From Aliiglaciecola sp. 3_MG-2023 (GTDB lineage: Bacteria; Pseudomonadota; Gammaproteobacteria; Enterobacterales; Alteromonadaceae): 64,000 nt of DNA. The notes under the pieces were generated by a model. That model made no database searches, was not told the DNA's origin, and worked only from the letters and a program-made list of their open reading frames with translations. Location: assembly GCF_030548205.1 (NCBI RefSeq), contig NZ_JAUORV010000010.1, positions 124,001 through 188,000 on the forward strand. The letters are read 5' to 3'. Numbering within the stretch: the stretch's first letter is position 1; every line of letters starts with the position of its first letter. A program made the position numbers and the translations under genes. This document shows, one piece after another, positions 55,882-64,000 of the stretch.

Positions 55882-56562
55882 ATGTTATTAAAAATACCCG
55901 CTGTTTTAAGCAAACAACAGGTTGAAACCGCAAGAAAAGCGCTTCTAGAAGCCCAGTGGTCAGATGGCAATATCACTGCGGGTTACCAAAGTGCGAAAAC
56001 CAAAAATAACCTACAATTACCGGGTGATTCTCAGGTTGCTCGCGAATTAGGTGATGTTATTTTAGCGGCACTAGCACAAAATAACTTGTTTATGTCAGCG
56101 GCATTACCGAATAAAATTTTCCCGCCATTGTTTAACTGTTACCAAGGAGGTCAATCCTTTGGTACTCATGTCGACAACGCAATTCGCCAAGTGCCCGGCA
56201 CGCCGGTAAAAGTAAGAACCGACCTTTCCATGACCATATTTTTATCTGAGCCTGATGAATATGAAGGCGGAGAACTGGTTATGGAAGACACTTTTGGCTC
56301 CCAGCGAATTAAACTCGCGGCAGGTGATATGGTGCTCTACCCTTCCACCAGCTTACATCGCGTTACTCCGGTAACCAAAGGACGACGTTTAGCCTCATTT
56401 TTCTGGCTACAAAGCATGGTCTCCAGCGATGAAAAACGCAGCATTTTGTTCGATATGGACATGGCAATCCAAGCTTTACGCAATAAACTCGATGACAGCC
56501 CGGAAATAGTCCAGCTCACAGGGGTTTATCACAACTTGCTTAGGCAGTGGGCCCAAACATAA
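55882..56562 (+). CDS. piuC: Fe(II)/2-oxoglutarate-dependent hydroxylase PiuC
   Basis: 226 residues, usual length for the PKHD-type hydroxylases. Iron ligands H96 and D98 (GTHVD) and H159 (SLHRVTP), with R169 as the 2-oxoglutarate contact ([10 protein letters not shown]). Known: PiuC is encoded next to catecholate receptors and is iron-starvation induced. It follows the receptor gene as expected. The true substrate of PiuC is not established. Confidence 0.93.
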   Translation: MLLKIPAVLSKQQVETARKALLEAQWSDGNITAGYQSAKTKNNLQLPGDSQVARELGDVILAALAQNNLFMSAALPNKIFPPLFNCYQGGQSFGTHVDNAIRQVPGTPVKVRTDLSMTIFLSEPDEYEGGELVMEDTFGSQRIKLAAGDMVLYPSTSLHRVTPVTKGRRLASFFWLQSMVSSDEKRSILFDMDMAIQALRNKLDDSPEIVQLTGVYHNLLRQWAQT

Positions 56563-56595
56563 AATTCCCATCAGCCATGGGTATCAAATCGTCCG

Positions 56596-56944
56596 CGCGG
56601 GGCTAAAGCACCCGCCTACAATCCCTCTGTAGCATGGTCTTTAGGCCATAGACACAAAAAGCCACCACCGCGGGGCTAAAGCACCCGCCTACAATCACCC
56701 CTGAAGCATGGTCTTTAGGCCATAGACACAAAAAACCACCATCGCGGGGCTAAAGCACCCGCCTACAATCACCCCTGTAGCATGGTCTTTAGGCCATAGA
56801 CACAAAAAACCATCATCGCGGGGCTAAAGCACCCGCCTACAATCGCCCCTGTAGCATGGCCTTTAGGCCATAGACACAAAAACCACCATCGCGGGGCTAA
56901 AGCACCCGCCTACAATCGCCCCTGTAGCATGGCCTTTAGGCCAT
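56596..56944. repeat. Array of five roughly 74-bp palindromic repeats
   Basis: Unit starts (CGCGGGG) are at 56596, 56669, 56743, 56817 and 56890, spacing 73-74 bases. Each unit has two hairpin motifs: GCGGGGCTAAAGCACCCGC and TGGCCTTTAGGCCA (or TGGTCTTTAGGCCA), then a GACACAAAAA linker. Units are nearly identical without unique spacers. A second array of the same unit lies at 63626-64000. From 56945 to 57202 the DNA is AT-rich and holds the promoter of the next gene, with no other feature seen. Confidence 0.9.
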
Positions 56945-57202
56945 GAATTATTAATGCATTATTTTTTTTGCAATTCTTAATCAAATTTTTTCTGAATTGC
57001 TAATTTTATGCTCCATTCTATATCAGCTTTTATTTTGACAACGCCATAGCTATTGTGTATAAAATAATCTTATACGTGAGTATTCAAGTAATAAATAACG
57101 TATTTTATCTAGTTTTAAAACACACACATTTGTTAACACACCCAGTACTGGGCATTTACCGTTCACACATAAAAACTCTAATAATTAGGAAGGTATTACA
57201 AC

Positions 57203-59494
57203 ATGAGACACCACAAAATCGCCCTCGCTGTTGCTGCAACTCTAAGTCTAGGAATTACGTCCACCGCCATTGCGCAAGAAAGTGGTGTTTTTGAAAAAAT
57301 TCAAGTGACGGCAAAGAAAAAATCCCAGGACTTGCAAGACGTTAGTGTCTCTGTCACCGCTTTTTCAGGTGATGCATTACGCGAACTCAATATGACCGAC
57401 AGCGTTGATATTTCAGCGCAAACCCCGGGATTAAATATAGGTACACCTGTGGGTGAAGGTAATAATCCGTCTATTTCTTTACGCGGTGTGGGACTTAACG
57501 ATTTCAATGACAACAACGAAGGCCCTATAGCGGTGTACCGTGATGAAGTATACCAATCAGCCATGCCAGGTTTGACCTTTCAATTATTCGACTTAGAACG
57601 TGTTGAAGTATTAAGAGGCCCGCAAGGTACATTGTATGGCAGAAATGCCACAGGCGGATTAGTCCACTTTATTTCCAATGCCCCCACTGAAGATACCGAA
57701 GTTTTGTTCGATTTAACCGTAGCAGAATACAATCAAATTAAAACTGAAGCAGCTGTTGGTGGCAGTTTAACAGACTCAATACAAGCACGACTTGCCATTG
57801 CAACAAACAATCACGACGGTTACGTGGAAAATAGAATTGGAAAAGATGCCAATGAAGCGGATAGTCGAGCTTATCGCTTGCAAGTCAACTTTGATATCAC
57901 TGATGACTTTTCAGCGCTGTTGAATGTGCATGGCGGTAAATCCAATACCAACGCGCCTCAATACCAACATTTAGCAACGGATGACGGTGCTGGAAATTCT
58001 ACCTCTGATTTTTATGGTTACGCAGATACAGATGGCGATAAATACGCAGGTGAATATAACCGACAAGGCGTATTAGATATAGATTCCGATGGCCTTTCTT
58101 TAAAATTAAACTGGGATAATGCTGATTATACCTTCACCTCAATCACCGCCATTGAAAACGTTGAAAAGCTCCATCAGGAAGATACGGATGTAGGGCCTTA
58201 CAGTGGATTGATCCCCCAATTTGCTTCAAAAAACGAACAGTTCAGCCAAGAGTTTAGATTAAGTGGTTCAGCCGAGTCATTTGACTGGATAGTAGGGGCG
58301 TATTATTTTGAAAATGAAGTTAACGGCGCTTTGAATTTAGATATCAACTACCCTGGCCCTCTTATTGATGCCATTACTGGCGCACCGGAAGGCACATTTG
58401 GTCCAGATTTAGTGCCGTTCGTGAGCTACGATATCGACTATGATCAAGACACAGAGTCCTACGGTTTATTCGGTCAAATAGAGAAACCGCTAACCGATAA
58501 ACTAACCTTGACCCTTGGCCTACGTTACACGTCTGAAGAACGCAGCATGGACTATCAAAACCTGGCAACGTCAAATCCTGATGCCGTGGTGAACTCATGT
58601 CTTATACCGGCCGGAGATGTGTGTGGTTTAGTGGGTGACACAAGCTATCCTGGAACCGACTACTATTTTAACTTTACTGATCAAAATCCAGCTGCAGCAG
58701 GCCTGACAACCATTGATGATGATAACATTTCAGGGCAAATTGGACTTGATTACAAAGTAAGCAAAGATACTTTGGTATTCTTCAATATTGCCAATGGTTT
58801 TAAAAGTGGCGGTTTCAACGGTGGATTTCTTGACTTCACCGACGGCGTAACAGAAGAAGACGTAGCGTTTGACTCAGAAGAACTGACAAGCTACGAAGCT
58901 GGCATAAAAACCACCTTAGCCAGTGGTGATGTGAGAATAAACAGCAGTGTTTTCTATTATGATTATAAGAATTATCAAGCTCTAACATTTGCTGGATTAA
59001 GTCAATTTATCAATAATTCTGATGCAACTTTGCAGGGCCTTGATGTTGAAGTTACTTGGGTGCCAGGCGACAACTGGGATATTAAACTAGGAGCTAGTTT
59101 ACTCGATACCGAAATTGAAAGTGTGGTTGTGCGCGGCGTTGGAACGGTAGAAGATCGCGAAATGGTACTTGCACCGAAATATACTGTGAATGGTATCGTT
59201 AGGTACCAAGCAACAGACGAGATTTCTGCGCAATTGGATTTCAATCATCAAGGTGAACAATTCTTCGACATCACCAATAGTGAAATATCAAATGAGGACT
59301 CTTACACCGTATTCAATGCACGTGTTGGCTATCAACTAAATGATAACTGGAAAGTGTCTGCTTTTGTGAAAAATATCACAGACGAAGAATATAGAGTGTA
59401 TAGTTTTGACTTCACCCAAAGCGCCGGTTTTATCCAAGAATTCTACGCAAGACCAAGATGGGTAGGTGTTAACATTCAATACAACTACTACTAA
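57203..59494 (+). CDS. TonB-dependent receptor of the amine dehydrogenase locus
   Basis: 763 residues. Signal peptide cleaved after SLGITSTAIAQ; TonB box FEKIQVTAKKK; plug with VEVLRGPQGTLYGRNATGG; barrel ending VGVNIQYNYY. It belongs to the general receptor class, without a siderophore signature, and starts the amine dehydrogenase cluster, 125 bases before the heavy-chain gene. Likely role: uptake of the amine-bearing compound or of the copper or haem needed for the pathway. Substrate unknown. Confidence 0.92.
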   Translation: MRHHKIALAVAATLSLGITSTAIAQESGVFEKIQVTAKKKSQDLQDVSVSVTAFSGDALRELNMTDSVDISAQTPGLNIGTPVGEGNNPSISLRGVGLNDFNDNNEGPIAVYRDEVYQSAMPGLTFQLFDLERVEVLRGPQGTLYGRNATGGLVHFISNAPTEDTEVLFDLTVAEYNQIKTEAAVGGSLTDSIQARLAIATNNHDGYVENRIGKDANEADSRAYRLQVNFDITDDFSALLNVHGGKSNTNAPQYQHLATDDGAGNSTSDFYGYADTDGDKYAGEYNRQGVLDIDSDGLSLKLNWDNADYTFTSITAIENVEKLHQEDTDVGPYSGLIPQFASKNEQFSQEFRLSGSAESFDWIVGAYYFENEVNGALNLDINYPGPLIDAITGAPEGTFGPDLVPFVSYDIDYDQDTESYGLFGQIEKPLTDKLTLTLGLRYTSEERSMDYQNLATSNPDAVVNSCLIPAGDVCGLVGDTSYPGTDYYFNFTDQNPAAAGLTTIDDDNISGQIGLDYKVSKDTLVFFNIANGFKSGGFNGGFLDFTDGVTEEDVAFDSEELTSYEAGIKTTLASGDVRINSSVFYYDYKNYQALTFAGLSQFINNSDATLQGLDVEVTWVPGDNWDIKLGASLLDTEIESVVVRGVGTVEDREMVLAPKYTVNGIVRYQATDEISAQLDFNHQGEQFFDITNSEISNEDSYTVFNARVGYQLNDNWKVSAFVKNITDEEYRVYSFDFTQSAGFIQEFYARPRWVGVNIQYNYY

Positions 59495-59619
59495 AACGAC
59501 ACCAAAAGTAGATGTAACAAACCATAGTGACGGATGTTCCTTATTAGCGTTCACGCAAAATGGGGTCATCCGTTAAATTGTAAATAGTCAAACATTGCTG
59601 CGGTTAGGATTAAAACGAT

Positions 59620-60882
59620 ATGTTTATGAAAATCAAGCCCCCTACAAAACTACTCACTAGCGTCATAATTTCAGTACTTGTGGCTGGCTGTTCAACAAGT
59701 CCAGAAATAACACAAGAAGCGCCAGCTCAAGGGTCAAATACACACCAAGAAAATGCTGCTATTAGCACACAGATAGATCCCAGCTTACCTCCCTTACCAA
59801 TTGAAAAAACCGGTAATGTAGAAGTTTTACCCGCTCAATATCCCGAAAGCTGGATGTTCGTGGATGAAGCAAGCTTTACCAGTATGTTCGGCGGAAAAGT
59901 CATCATTTTAGACATAAACGAGCCGAAACAATCCAAACGAATAAAAGGTACTGCGGATAAGAATTTGCTCGGTAATTTTGCTGCGGCAAAAACACGACCT
60001 GAATTCTATATTGTTGAATCATTCCACAGTCGCGGTAGTCGAGGCCCCAAAATAGATGTGTTGGCCATCTACGATAAAGTGACCTTAGCACCTATCAAAG
60101 AAATCACTTTAGAACATACTCGACTGCAGTCTCTGCCAAGACGAGATGCTGTCACATTGTCAGCTGACGAGAAATTTCTCTATATCGCTAATTTTAGCCC
60201 TGCAGCCTCTTTCACAGTGGTTAATCTAGACACCCATGAAGTGGTTGATACAGTTGGCACACCTGGTTGTGTTCTACCCTTCCCCACAGGCAAATATAGT
60301 GTGACATCACTGTGTAGTAATGGCAGTTTGCTGACCACAGTGCTAGATGAAAATGGCATCAAAGCTTCGCAACAGCGCGTAGCACCATTTTTTGATACTG
60401 ATAAAACACCGATTTTTGAACGTCCTGCTCATATAGATAACATTGCCTATTTCCCAAGTTTTGAAGGGGATGTACATGCTATCGATTTATCTTCTGAGAT
60501 AGCAACATACCAAGGAAAATGGAGCCTTGTTACTGAGCAAGAAAAAGCAGCTGGATGGAGACCTGGCGGATTGGCGCTAGTCGACACTGATGAGCAAGGT
60601 TTAATGTATGTGATAATGAATCCAAACGGTTTTGATGGATCCCAAACTCACGGCGGCGAGCAAATATGGGTATTTGACGTTAAAACCCAATCTCGCATTG
60701 CCACAATCGACGCACCAAACTGGGCGGTATCCGTCGCTGCGACTCGCAGTAAAGAACCTATGTTGGTGGTCTCTAACGGTGAAATGAATCTAGACATTAT
60801 TAACCCAAGAACGGGTAAGCTTATTAAAACCATAAGTGACTTTGGCAACATCACCCCACTTGTCATTCATAAGGCCTACTAA
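59620..60882 (+). CDS. mauB: Amine dehydrogenase heavy chain (MauB/AauB type), lipoprotein
   Basis: 420 residues. The start has a lipobox, SVLVAGCS (C24), so the subunit is predicted to be a lipoprotein, unlike the soluble periplasmic classic enzyme. The body is the seven-bladed propeller of amine dehydrogenase heavy chains (LPRRDAVTLSADEKFLYIANF, FFDTDKTPIFERPAHIDN, GGEQIWVFDVKTQSRIATI). Known: it holds the small quinone subunit. Its stop overlaps mauE (one base, TAATG). Aromatic amine dehydrogenase is an equally good match as methylamine dehydrogenase. Confidence 0.88.
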   Translation: MFMKIKPPTKLLTSVIISVLVAGCSTSPEITQEAPAQGSNTHQENAAISTQIDPSLPPLPIEKTGNVEVLPAQYPESWMFVDEASFTSMFGGKVIILDINEPKQSKRIKGTADKNLLGNFAAAKTRPEFYIVESFHSRGSRGPKIDVLAIYDKVTLAPIKEITLEHTRLQSLPRRDAVTLSADEKFLYIANFSPAASFTVVNLDTHEVVDTVGTPGCVLPFPTGKYSVTSLCSNGSLLTTVLDENGIKASQQRVAPFFDTDKTPIFERPAHIDNIAYFPSFEGDVHAIDLSSEIATYQGKWSLVTEQEKAAGWRPGGLALVDTDEQGLMYVIMNPNGFDGSQTHGGEQIWVFDVKTQSRIATIDAPNWAVSVAATRSKEPMLVVSNGEMNLDIINPRTGKLIKTISDFGNITPLVIHKAY

Positions 60883-61421
60883 TGAACCTGTTAAACTTTT
60901 TATCCGATGCTATTGCATTGTTCTTTATGTGGCTGTTTATACGTGCCGCCAGACATAAATTACAAACCGATAATGCCGAATATTACCAACAGACCTTTGC
61001 CGATTATGGTGTTACTCAAACAAAGTTAGCATCTGCATTACGTTACACTCTGGGCTCGTTAGAATTAGTTATTGCAGTGGCTCTAATCTTTGATGGGAGC
61101 CGCACTAGTGCCTCAATTGTTGCAGCCTTACTGTTAAGTGCTTACCTTATTGGCATGACTATTCAGCTAATTCAAGGTAAACGAGATATCAGTTGTGGAT
61201 GCAGTGGCCCGAATTCTCACATAAAAGTCAGTTGGTCTTTGATAATAAGAAATGCGCTATTAGTGCCGTTGGTATTAACCTGCACAATGCCTTCTGCCGG
61301 TTTTGCATCCTCCCTGTGGTTCGCCGTACTCATGACAGGGGCTTTTCTGATTTTAACTTATTCTTGCATTGAAAATTTAATCGCTAACGCACAAAAAATC
61401 TCCATACTGAGGACCAACTAA
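60882..61421 (+). CDS. mauE: MauE-family membrane protein
   Basis: 179 residues with four TM helices (LFFMWLFIRAARH, YTLGSLELVIAVALIF, ASIVAALLLSAYLIGM, LWFAVLMTGAFLILTYS) and a SCGCSG cysteine pair. Known: MauE works with MauD in maturation and disulfide formation of the small subunit. Coupled by one-base overlaps to mauB before it and mauD after it. Confidence 0.86.
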   Translation: MNLLNFLSDAIALFFMWLFIRAARHKLQTDNAEYYQQTFADYGVTQTKLASALRYTLGSLELVIAVALIFDGSRTSASIVAALLLSAYLIGMTIQLIQGKRDISCGCSGPNSHIKVSWSLIIRNALLVPLVLTCTMPSAGFASSLWFAVLMTGAFLILTYSCIENLIANAQKISILRTN

Positions 61422-62041
61422 TGGACTTTATTACTGTTTCAAATAGCGTGTTGTGGATAATTGTTATTCTACAATCGATTGTAATATTCGCATTAACTCG
61501 CCAAGTAGGTGTGCTGTTTGAGCGAGTTGCTCCTGCAGGTGCTTTAGCCATGAATCAGACTTTAAAAGTGGGAGAACCTGCACCTAATTTAAGTCTTCAG
61601 ACATTAGCCTCTACCTTGGTAGATGTGGGCGGAAAATCGAAGACTAACAAATCTCAATTAGTCTTCTTCGTTTCACCCGATTGTCCTGTATGTAAGAGCT
61701 TATTACCCGCACTGAAATCTGCCGCTAAATCTGAAAGTGCCTGGATTGATTTAATCCTAGCGAGTGACGGAAAAACACAAGATCACGCCGGTTTTGTGAA
61801 GCAATATGGACTTTCTAATTACCCCTACATAGTGTCTGAGTTGTTAGGGAAATCATACGGTGTAGCTAAACTACCCTATGCGGTGGTTATCGATGAATTA
61901 GGCAATGTTGCATCTATGGGGATCATCAATTCCAGAGAGCATTTAGATAGCTTATTTGAAGCTAAAGAGCGAAAAATAGCGTCAATCCAAGATTTCATGC
62001 AAGGCCAACAAGCCGAAGAACAGTTCGTGGAGGTTAAATAA
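61421..62041 (+). CDS. mauD: MauD thioredoxin-like maturation protein
   Basis: 206 residues. An N-terminal TM helix (VLWIIVILQSIVIFALT) anchors a thioredoxin domain with CPVC at SPDCPVCKSLLP and cis-proline near KLPYAVVIDE. Known: MauD provides disulfide isomerisation for the six disulfides of the small subunit. One base separates its stop from the mauA start. Confidence 0.9.
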   Translation: MDFITVSNSVLWIIVILQSIVIFALTRQVGVLFERVAPAGALAMNQTLKVGEPAPNLSLQTLASTLVDVGGKSKTNKSQLVFFVSPDCPVCKSLLPALKSAAKSESAWIDLILASDGKTQDHAGFVKQYGLSNYPYIVSELLGKSYGVAKLPYAVVIDELGNVASMGIINSREHLDSLFEAKERKIASIQDFMQGQQAEEQFVEVK

Positions 62042-62042
62042 A

Positions 62043-62555
62043 ATGAAATTTTTAGACCGAATGTTTGAAAAAAAGGCTCGTGAGTTAGCACAAACCAACG
62101 GAAGACGAGGATTGCTTAAGAAGCTTGGCGCTACTTTAGTAGGCGCAAGTGCGATTCCATTGCTTCCCGTTGCCAGAGCAGCCGAACCCAAAGGACTACC
62201 GCAAGAAGTCGGTGATCCAGGAAGTTGTGACTATTGGCGCTACTGTGCAGTAGACGGATTTTTGTGTGAATGTTGTGGTGGCTCAACTAATTCTTGCCCT
62301 CCGGGTACTGAAATGTCACCTATTACCTGGATTGGTACTTGTACTAACCCAGTGGATGGCCGTAATTACGTTATTTCTTACAACGATTGCTGTGGCAAAA
62401 CTCAGTGCAATACCTGCTTATGTCAACGAGACGAAGGTGACCGCCCATTATATCGTTCAGACAAATCTAACGACGTGAACTGGTGTTTAGGTGCTAGCAG
62501 TTCTGTGTATCACTGTTCAACCGCAATCGTGGTTGGTATCGCGTTTGATAAGTAA
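62043..62555 (+). CDS. mauA: Amine dehydrogenase light chain (TTQ subunit)
   Basis: 170 residues. Tat-type signal with a twin arginine (NGRRGLLKKLGATLVGA). The mature part is cysteine-rich (SCDYWRYC, CECCGG). The tryptophans that become the tryptophan tryptophylquinone cofactor are W96 (PITWIGTC) and W147 (DVNWCLGA), and the catalytic aspartate is D115 (YNDCCG). Spacing W-W 51 and W-D 19 matches the Paracoccus enzyme (W57, D76, W108), as I recall those numbers. Known: oxidises primary amines to aldehydes in the periplasm. Substrate, methylamine or aromatic amine, is not shown by sequence. Confidence 0.93.
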   Translation: MKFLDRMFEKKARELAQTNGRRGLLKKLGATLVGASAIPLLPVARAAEPKGLPQEVGDPGSCDYWRYCAVDGFLCECCGGSTNSCPPGTEMSPITWIGTCTNPVDGRNYVISYNDCCGKTQCNTCLCQRDEGDRPLYRSDKSNDVNWCLGASSSVYHCSTAIVVGIAFDK

Positions 62556-62561
62556 ATGTAG

Positions 62562-63011
62562 ATGAAAAAACATCTTAGTCGTCTGCTGTGGTTATGTTGT
62601 TTATTTGGCTTTAGTTGCAATGCCGAAGAAGCCATTAATGAAGCTAGAGCATTGTTTAACTACCAAATGTTATGCCAGGGCTGCCATGTAGGCGATGGCA
62701 CTGGCGGCAAGGACGTACCGAATTTACAGGGTGCAGTAGGCGTGTTTTTAAATAGCACTGCTGGACGTGAATACTTAATTAAAGTGCCCGGTGCGGCTAA
62801 CAGTGCATTAAATAGCAAAGATCTTGCTGAGTTGATGAACTGGATGATACCCGTCATGGGAAAAGACAGTGTTCCAGATGACTTTGTGCCCTACACCGAA
62901 CAAGAAGTCGAAACATTACGACAAGAACCATTAATGGAAGTTGTTGAACATAGAGCTAAGGTGCTGAACCAGATTTTAACCAACAGCACATCAGCAACCA
63001 CAATAAATTAA
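62562..63011 (+). CDS. Small monohaem cytochrome c
   Basis: 149 residues. Signal peptide (LLWLCCLFGFSCNAEE) and one haem site CQGCH (in YQMLCQGCHVGDG). Possible axial Met in WMIPVMGKDS. It follows mauA by six bases. Position and size recall the monohaem cytochrome gene after aauA in Alcaligenes faecalis. Probable electron acceptor of the dehydrogenase in place of amicyanin or azurin, which are absent here. Confidence 0.85.
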   Translation: MKKHLSRLLWLCCLFGFSCNAEEAINEARALFNYQMLCQGCHVGDGTGGKDVPNLQGAVGVFLNSTAGREYLIKVPGAANSALNSKDLAELMNWMIPVMGKDSVPDDFVPYTEQEVETLRQEPLMEVVEHRAKVLNQILTNSTSATTIN

Positions 63012-63032
63012 ACACTTTTTGAGAAAAAAATA

Positions 63033-63617
63033 ATGATGAAAATCTCCTTAAAAAACGTGTCTCTTAATATATTTTTATTAGTCAGTTTTTGTTTGTTAAC
63101 TGCACAAACTTCTGCCGCCGATAATATCGAAACCTTAACCGCCAACTGTGTTGCTTGTCATGGTGAAAACGGCATTGCTAGTGTCAGCGAATGGCCCAGT
63201 TTAGCCGGACAAAAACAAGGCTACCTGTTAGCACAATTAAAAGCGTTTAAAGATGGAAGCCGAGAAAATATGTTAATGACGGGCTTATTAGATAGTATGT
63301 CGGAGCAAGACTTGGCCAACATTGCAGAATATTATTCAGACTTGCCCTTCGAAAAAGCAGCGTCTTCATCAATTAATCAAGCCGGCCAAAATGTTCGTGC
63401 CAATTGCATTTCATGCCACGGCATGACCGGCCAAACCATAAACGATACCTGGCCTAATTTAGCCGGTCAAAATAAAGGTTATCTTTTACAACAACTTAAA
63501 GACTTCAGTAGCAACAAAAGACATTCAATCATCATGAACGTCATTGCTAGCGAGTTAACCGAACAACAAATGAAAGATGTGGCCGAGTATTATGAACAAG
63601 TAGGTACGGTGCAATAA
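63033..63617 (+). CDS. Dihaem cytochrome c4-like protein
   Basis: 194 residues. Signal peptide ending TSAADN, then two homologous cytochrome domains, with haem sites CVACHG and CISCHG and repeated blocks WPSLAGQKQGYLLAQLKAF and WPNLAGQNKGYLLQQLKDF. Axial methionines likely in MLMTGLLDSM and IIMNVIASEL. Known: c4 cytochromes carry electrons to terminal oxidases. Last gene of this cluster, 21 bases after the monohaem gene, so it likely relays electrons from amine oxidation to the oxidase. Confidence 0.9.
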   Translation: MMKISLKNVSLNIFLLVSFCLLTAQTSAADNIETLTANCVACHGENGIASVSEWPSLAGQKQGYLLAQLKAFKDGSRENMLMTGLLDSMSEQDLANIAEYYSDLPFEKAASSSINQAGQNVRANCISCHGMTGQTINDTWPNLAGQNKGYLLQQLKDFSSNKRHSIIMNVIASELTEQQMKDVAEYYEQVGTVQ

Positions 63618-63625
63618 ATTAAAAT

Positions 63626-64000
63626 CGCGGGGCTAAAGCCACCGCCAACAATCCCCCCTGTAGCATGGCCTTTAGGCCATAGGCCATGGACACTAAAAAC
63701 TCACCGCCTACACCCCTGTAGCATGGTCTTTAGGCCATAGACACAAAAACCACCACCGCGGGGCTGAAGCACCCACCTACAACGCCCCTGTAGCATGGCC
63801 ATAGGCCATAGACACAAAAAACCACCACCGCGGGGCTAAAGCCACCGCCTACAATCCACCTGTAGCATGGTCTTTAGGCCATAGGCCATGGACACAAAAA
63901 ACCTACCACCGCGGGGCTAAAGCACTCGCCTACAATCCACCTGTAGCATGGCCTTTAGGCCATAGGCCATGGACACTAAAAAACCACCGCCGCGGGACTA
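63626..64000. repeat. Second array of the 74-bp palindromic repeat, cut by window
   Basis: Units start at 63626, 63757, 63829, 63910 and 63991, with one damaged unit near 63690 that lacks its head. They are the same family and orientation as the array at 56596-56944, but some units carry an extra TAGGCCATGG insertion, making them about 81 bases. The array begins eight bases after the cytochrome stop and continues past the window. Confidence 0.88.

Noticed and set aside
56596-56944. CRISPR-like regular spacing
   Set aside because: The whole 73-74-base unit repeats; there are no unique spacers between short repeats, and no cas genes are present.

Overview
The window comes from a marine-type gammaproteobacterium, most likely an Alteromonadaceae member close to Glaciecola, Paraglaciecola or Alteromonas. 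This rests on protein families only. There are five large TonB-dependent receptors, a six-gene DUF3450/TtpC/ExbB/ExbD/TonB/TPR energising module, a PEP-CTERM protein and sugar-acid catabolic genes. No tRNA, rRNA or CRISPR array was seen. Several intergenic gaps hold clear hairpin terminators or operators.

1-12.1 kb: a probable D-amino-acid or D-amide salvage locus. On the minus strand are a D-amino-acid transaminase and a YkvI-type membrane protein cut by the window edge. Facing them are a MocR-type PLP regulator with an unusual C-terminal extra domain, a nitrilase-family amidase, a TonB receptor, a TPR-sulfotransferase, a periplasmic S12 (beta-lactamase-fold) hydrolase and an MFS transporter. 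12.2-16.1 kb: a PEP-CTERM exported protein divergent from a large ATPase-LuxR regulator.

16.4-21.5 kb: an accessory stretch. A minus-strand operon encodes a secreted trypsin-like protease with five tandem 109-residue repeats, a small secreted protein and a two-TM membrane protein. Next to it are a ParDE toxin-antitoxin pair and the remnant of a tyrosine recombinase. The three-gene operon is the best candidate for an undescribed system.

21.7-42.3 kb: a sugar-acid (hexuronate/mannonate) utilisation region with two control circuits. A LacI regulator faces an operon with an enolase-superfamily ManD-type dehydratase, a Gfo/Idh/MocA oxidoreductase, an SSS symporter and a lipoprotein; a DUF885 lipoprotein hydrolase follows. 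The same palindrome (TAAACCGGTTTA), at the same 35-bp offset from a TTGACA box, lies before the dehydratase and before the first TonB receptor, so the two are probably co-regulated. A second, inverted paralogous receptor and uxuA share a gap with FadR/UxuR-like palindromes. The uxuA operon continues with a class I mannose-6-phosphate isomerase-like protein and an Nramp-fold transporter that has lost the metal-binding motifs.

42.8-56.6 kb: an NHL beta-propeller, a DUF748 AsmA-like protein, a DUF2780 protein, the TonB2-type module, and, divergent across a Fur box, a siderophore receptor and PiuC. 57.2-63.6 kb: a TonB receptor followed by a tryptophan-tryptophylquinone amine dehydrogenase cluster (B, E, D, A) and two cytochromes c. 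This locus is bracketed by two arrays of the same roughly 74-bp palindromic repeat, the second running off the right edge.
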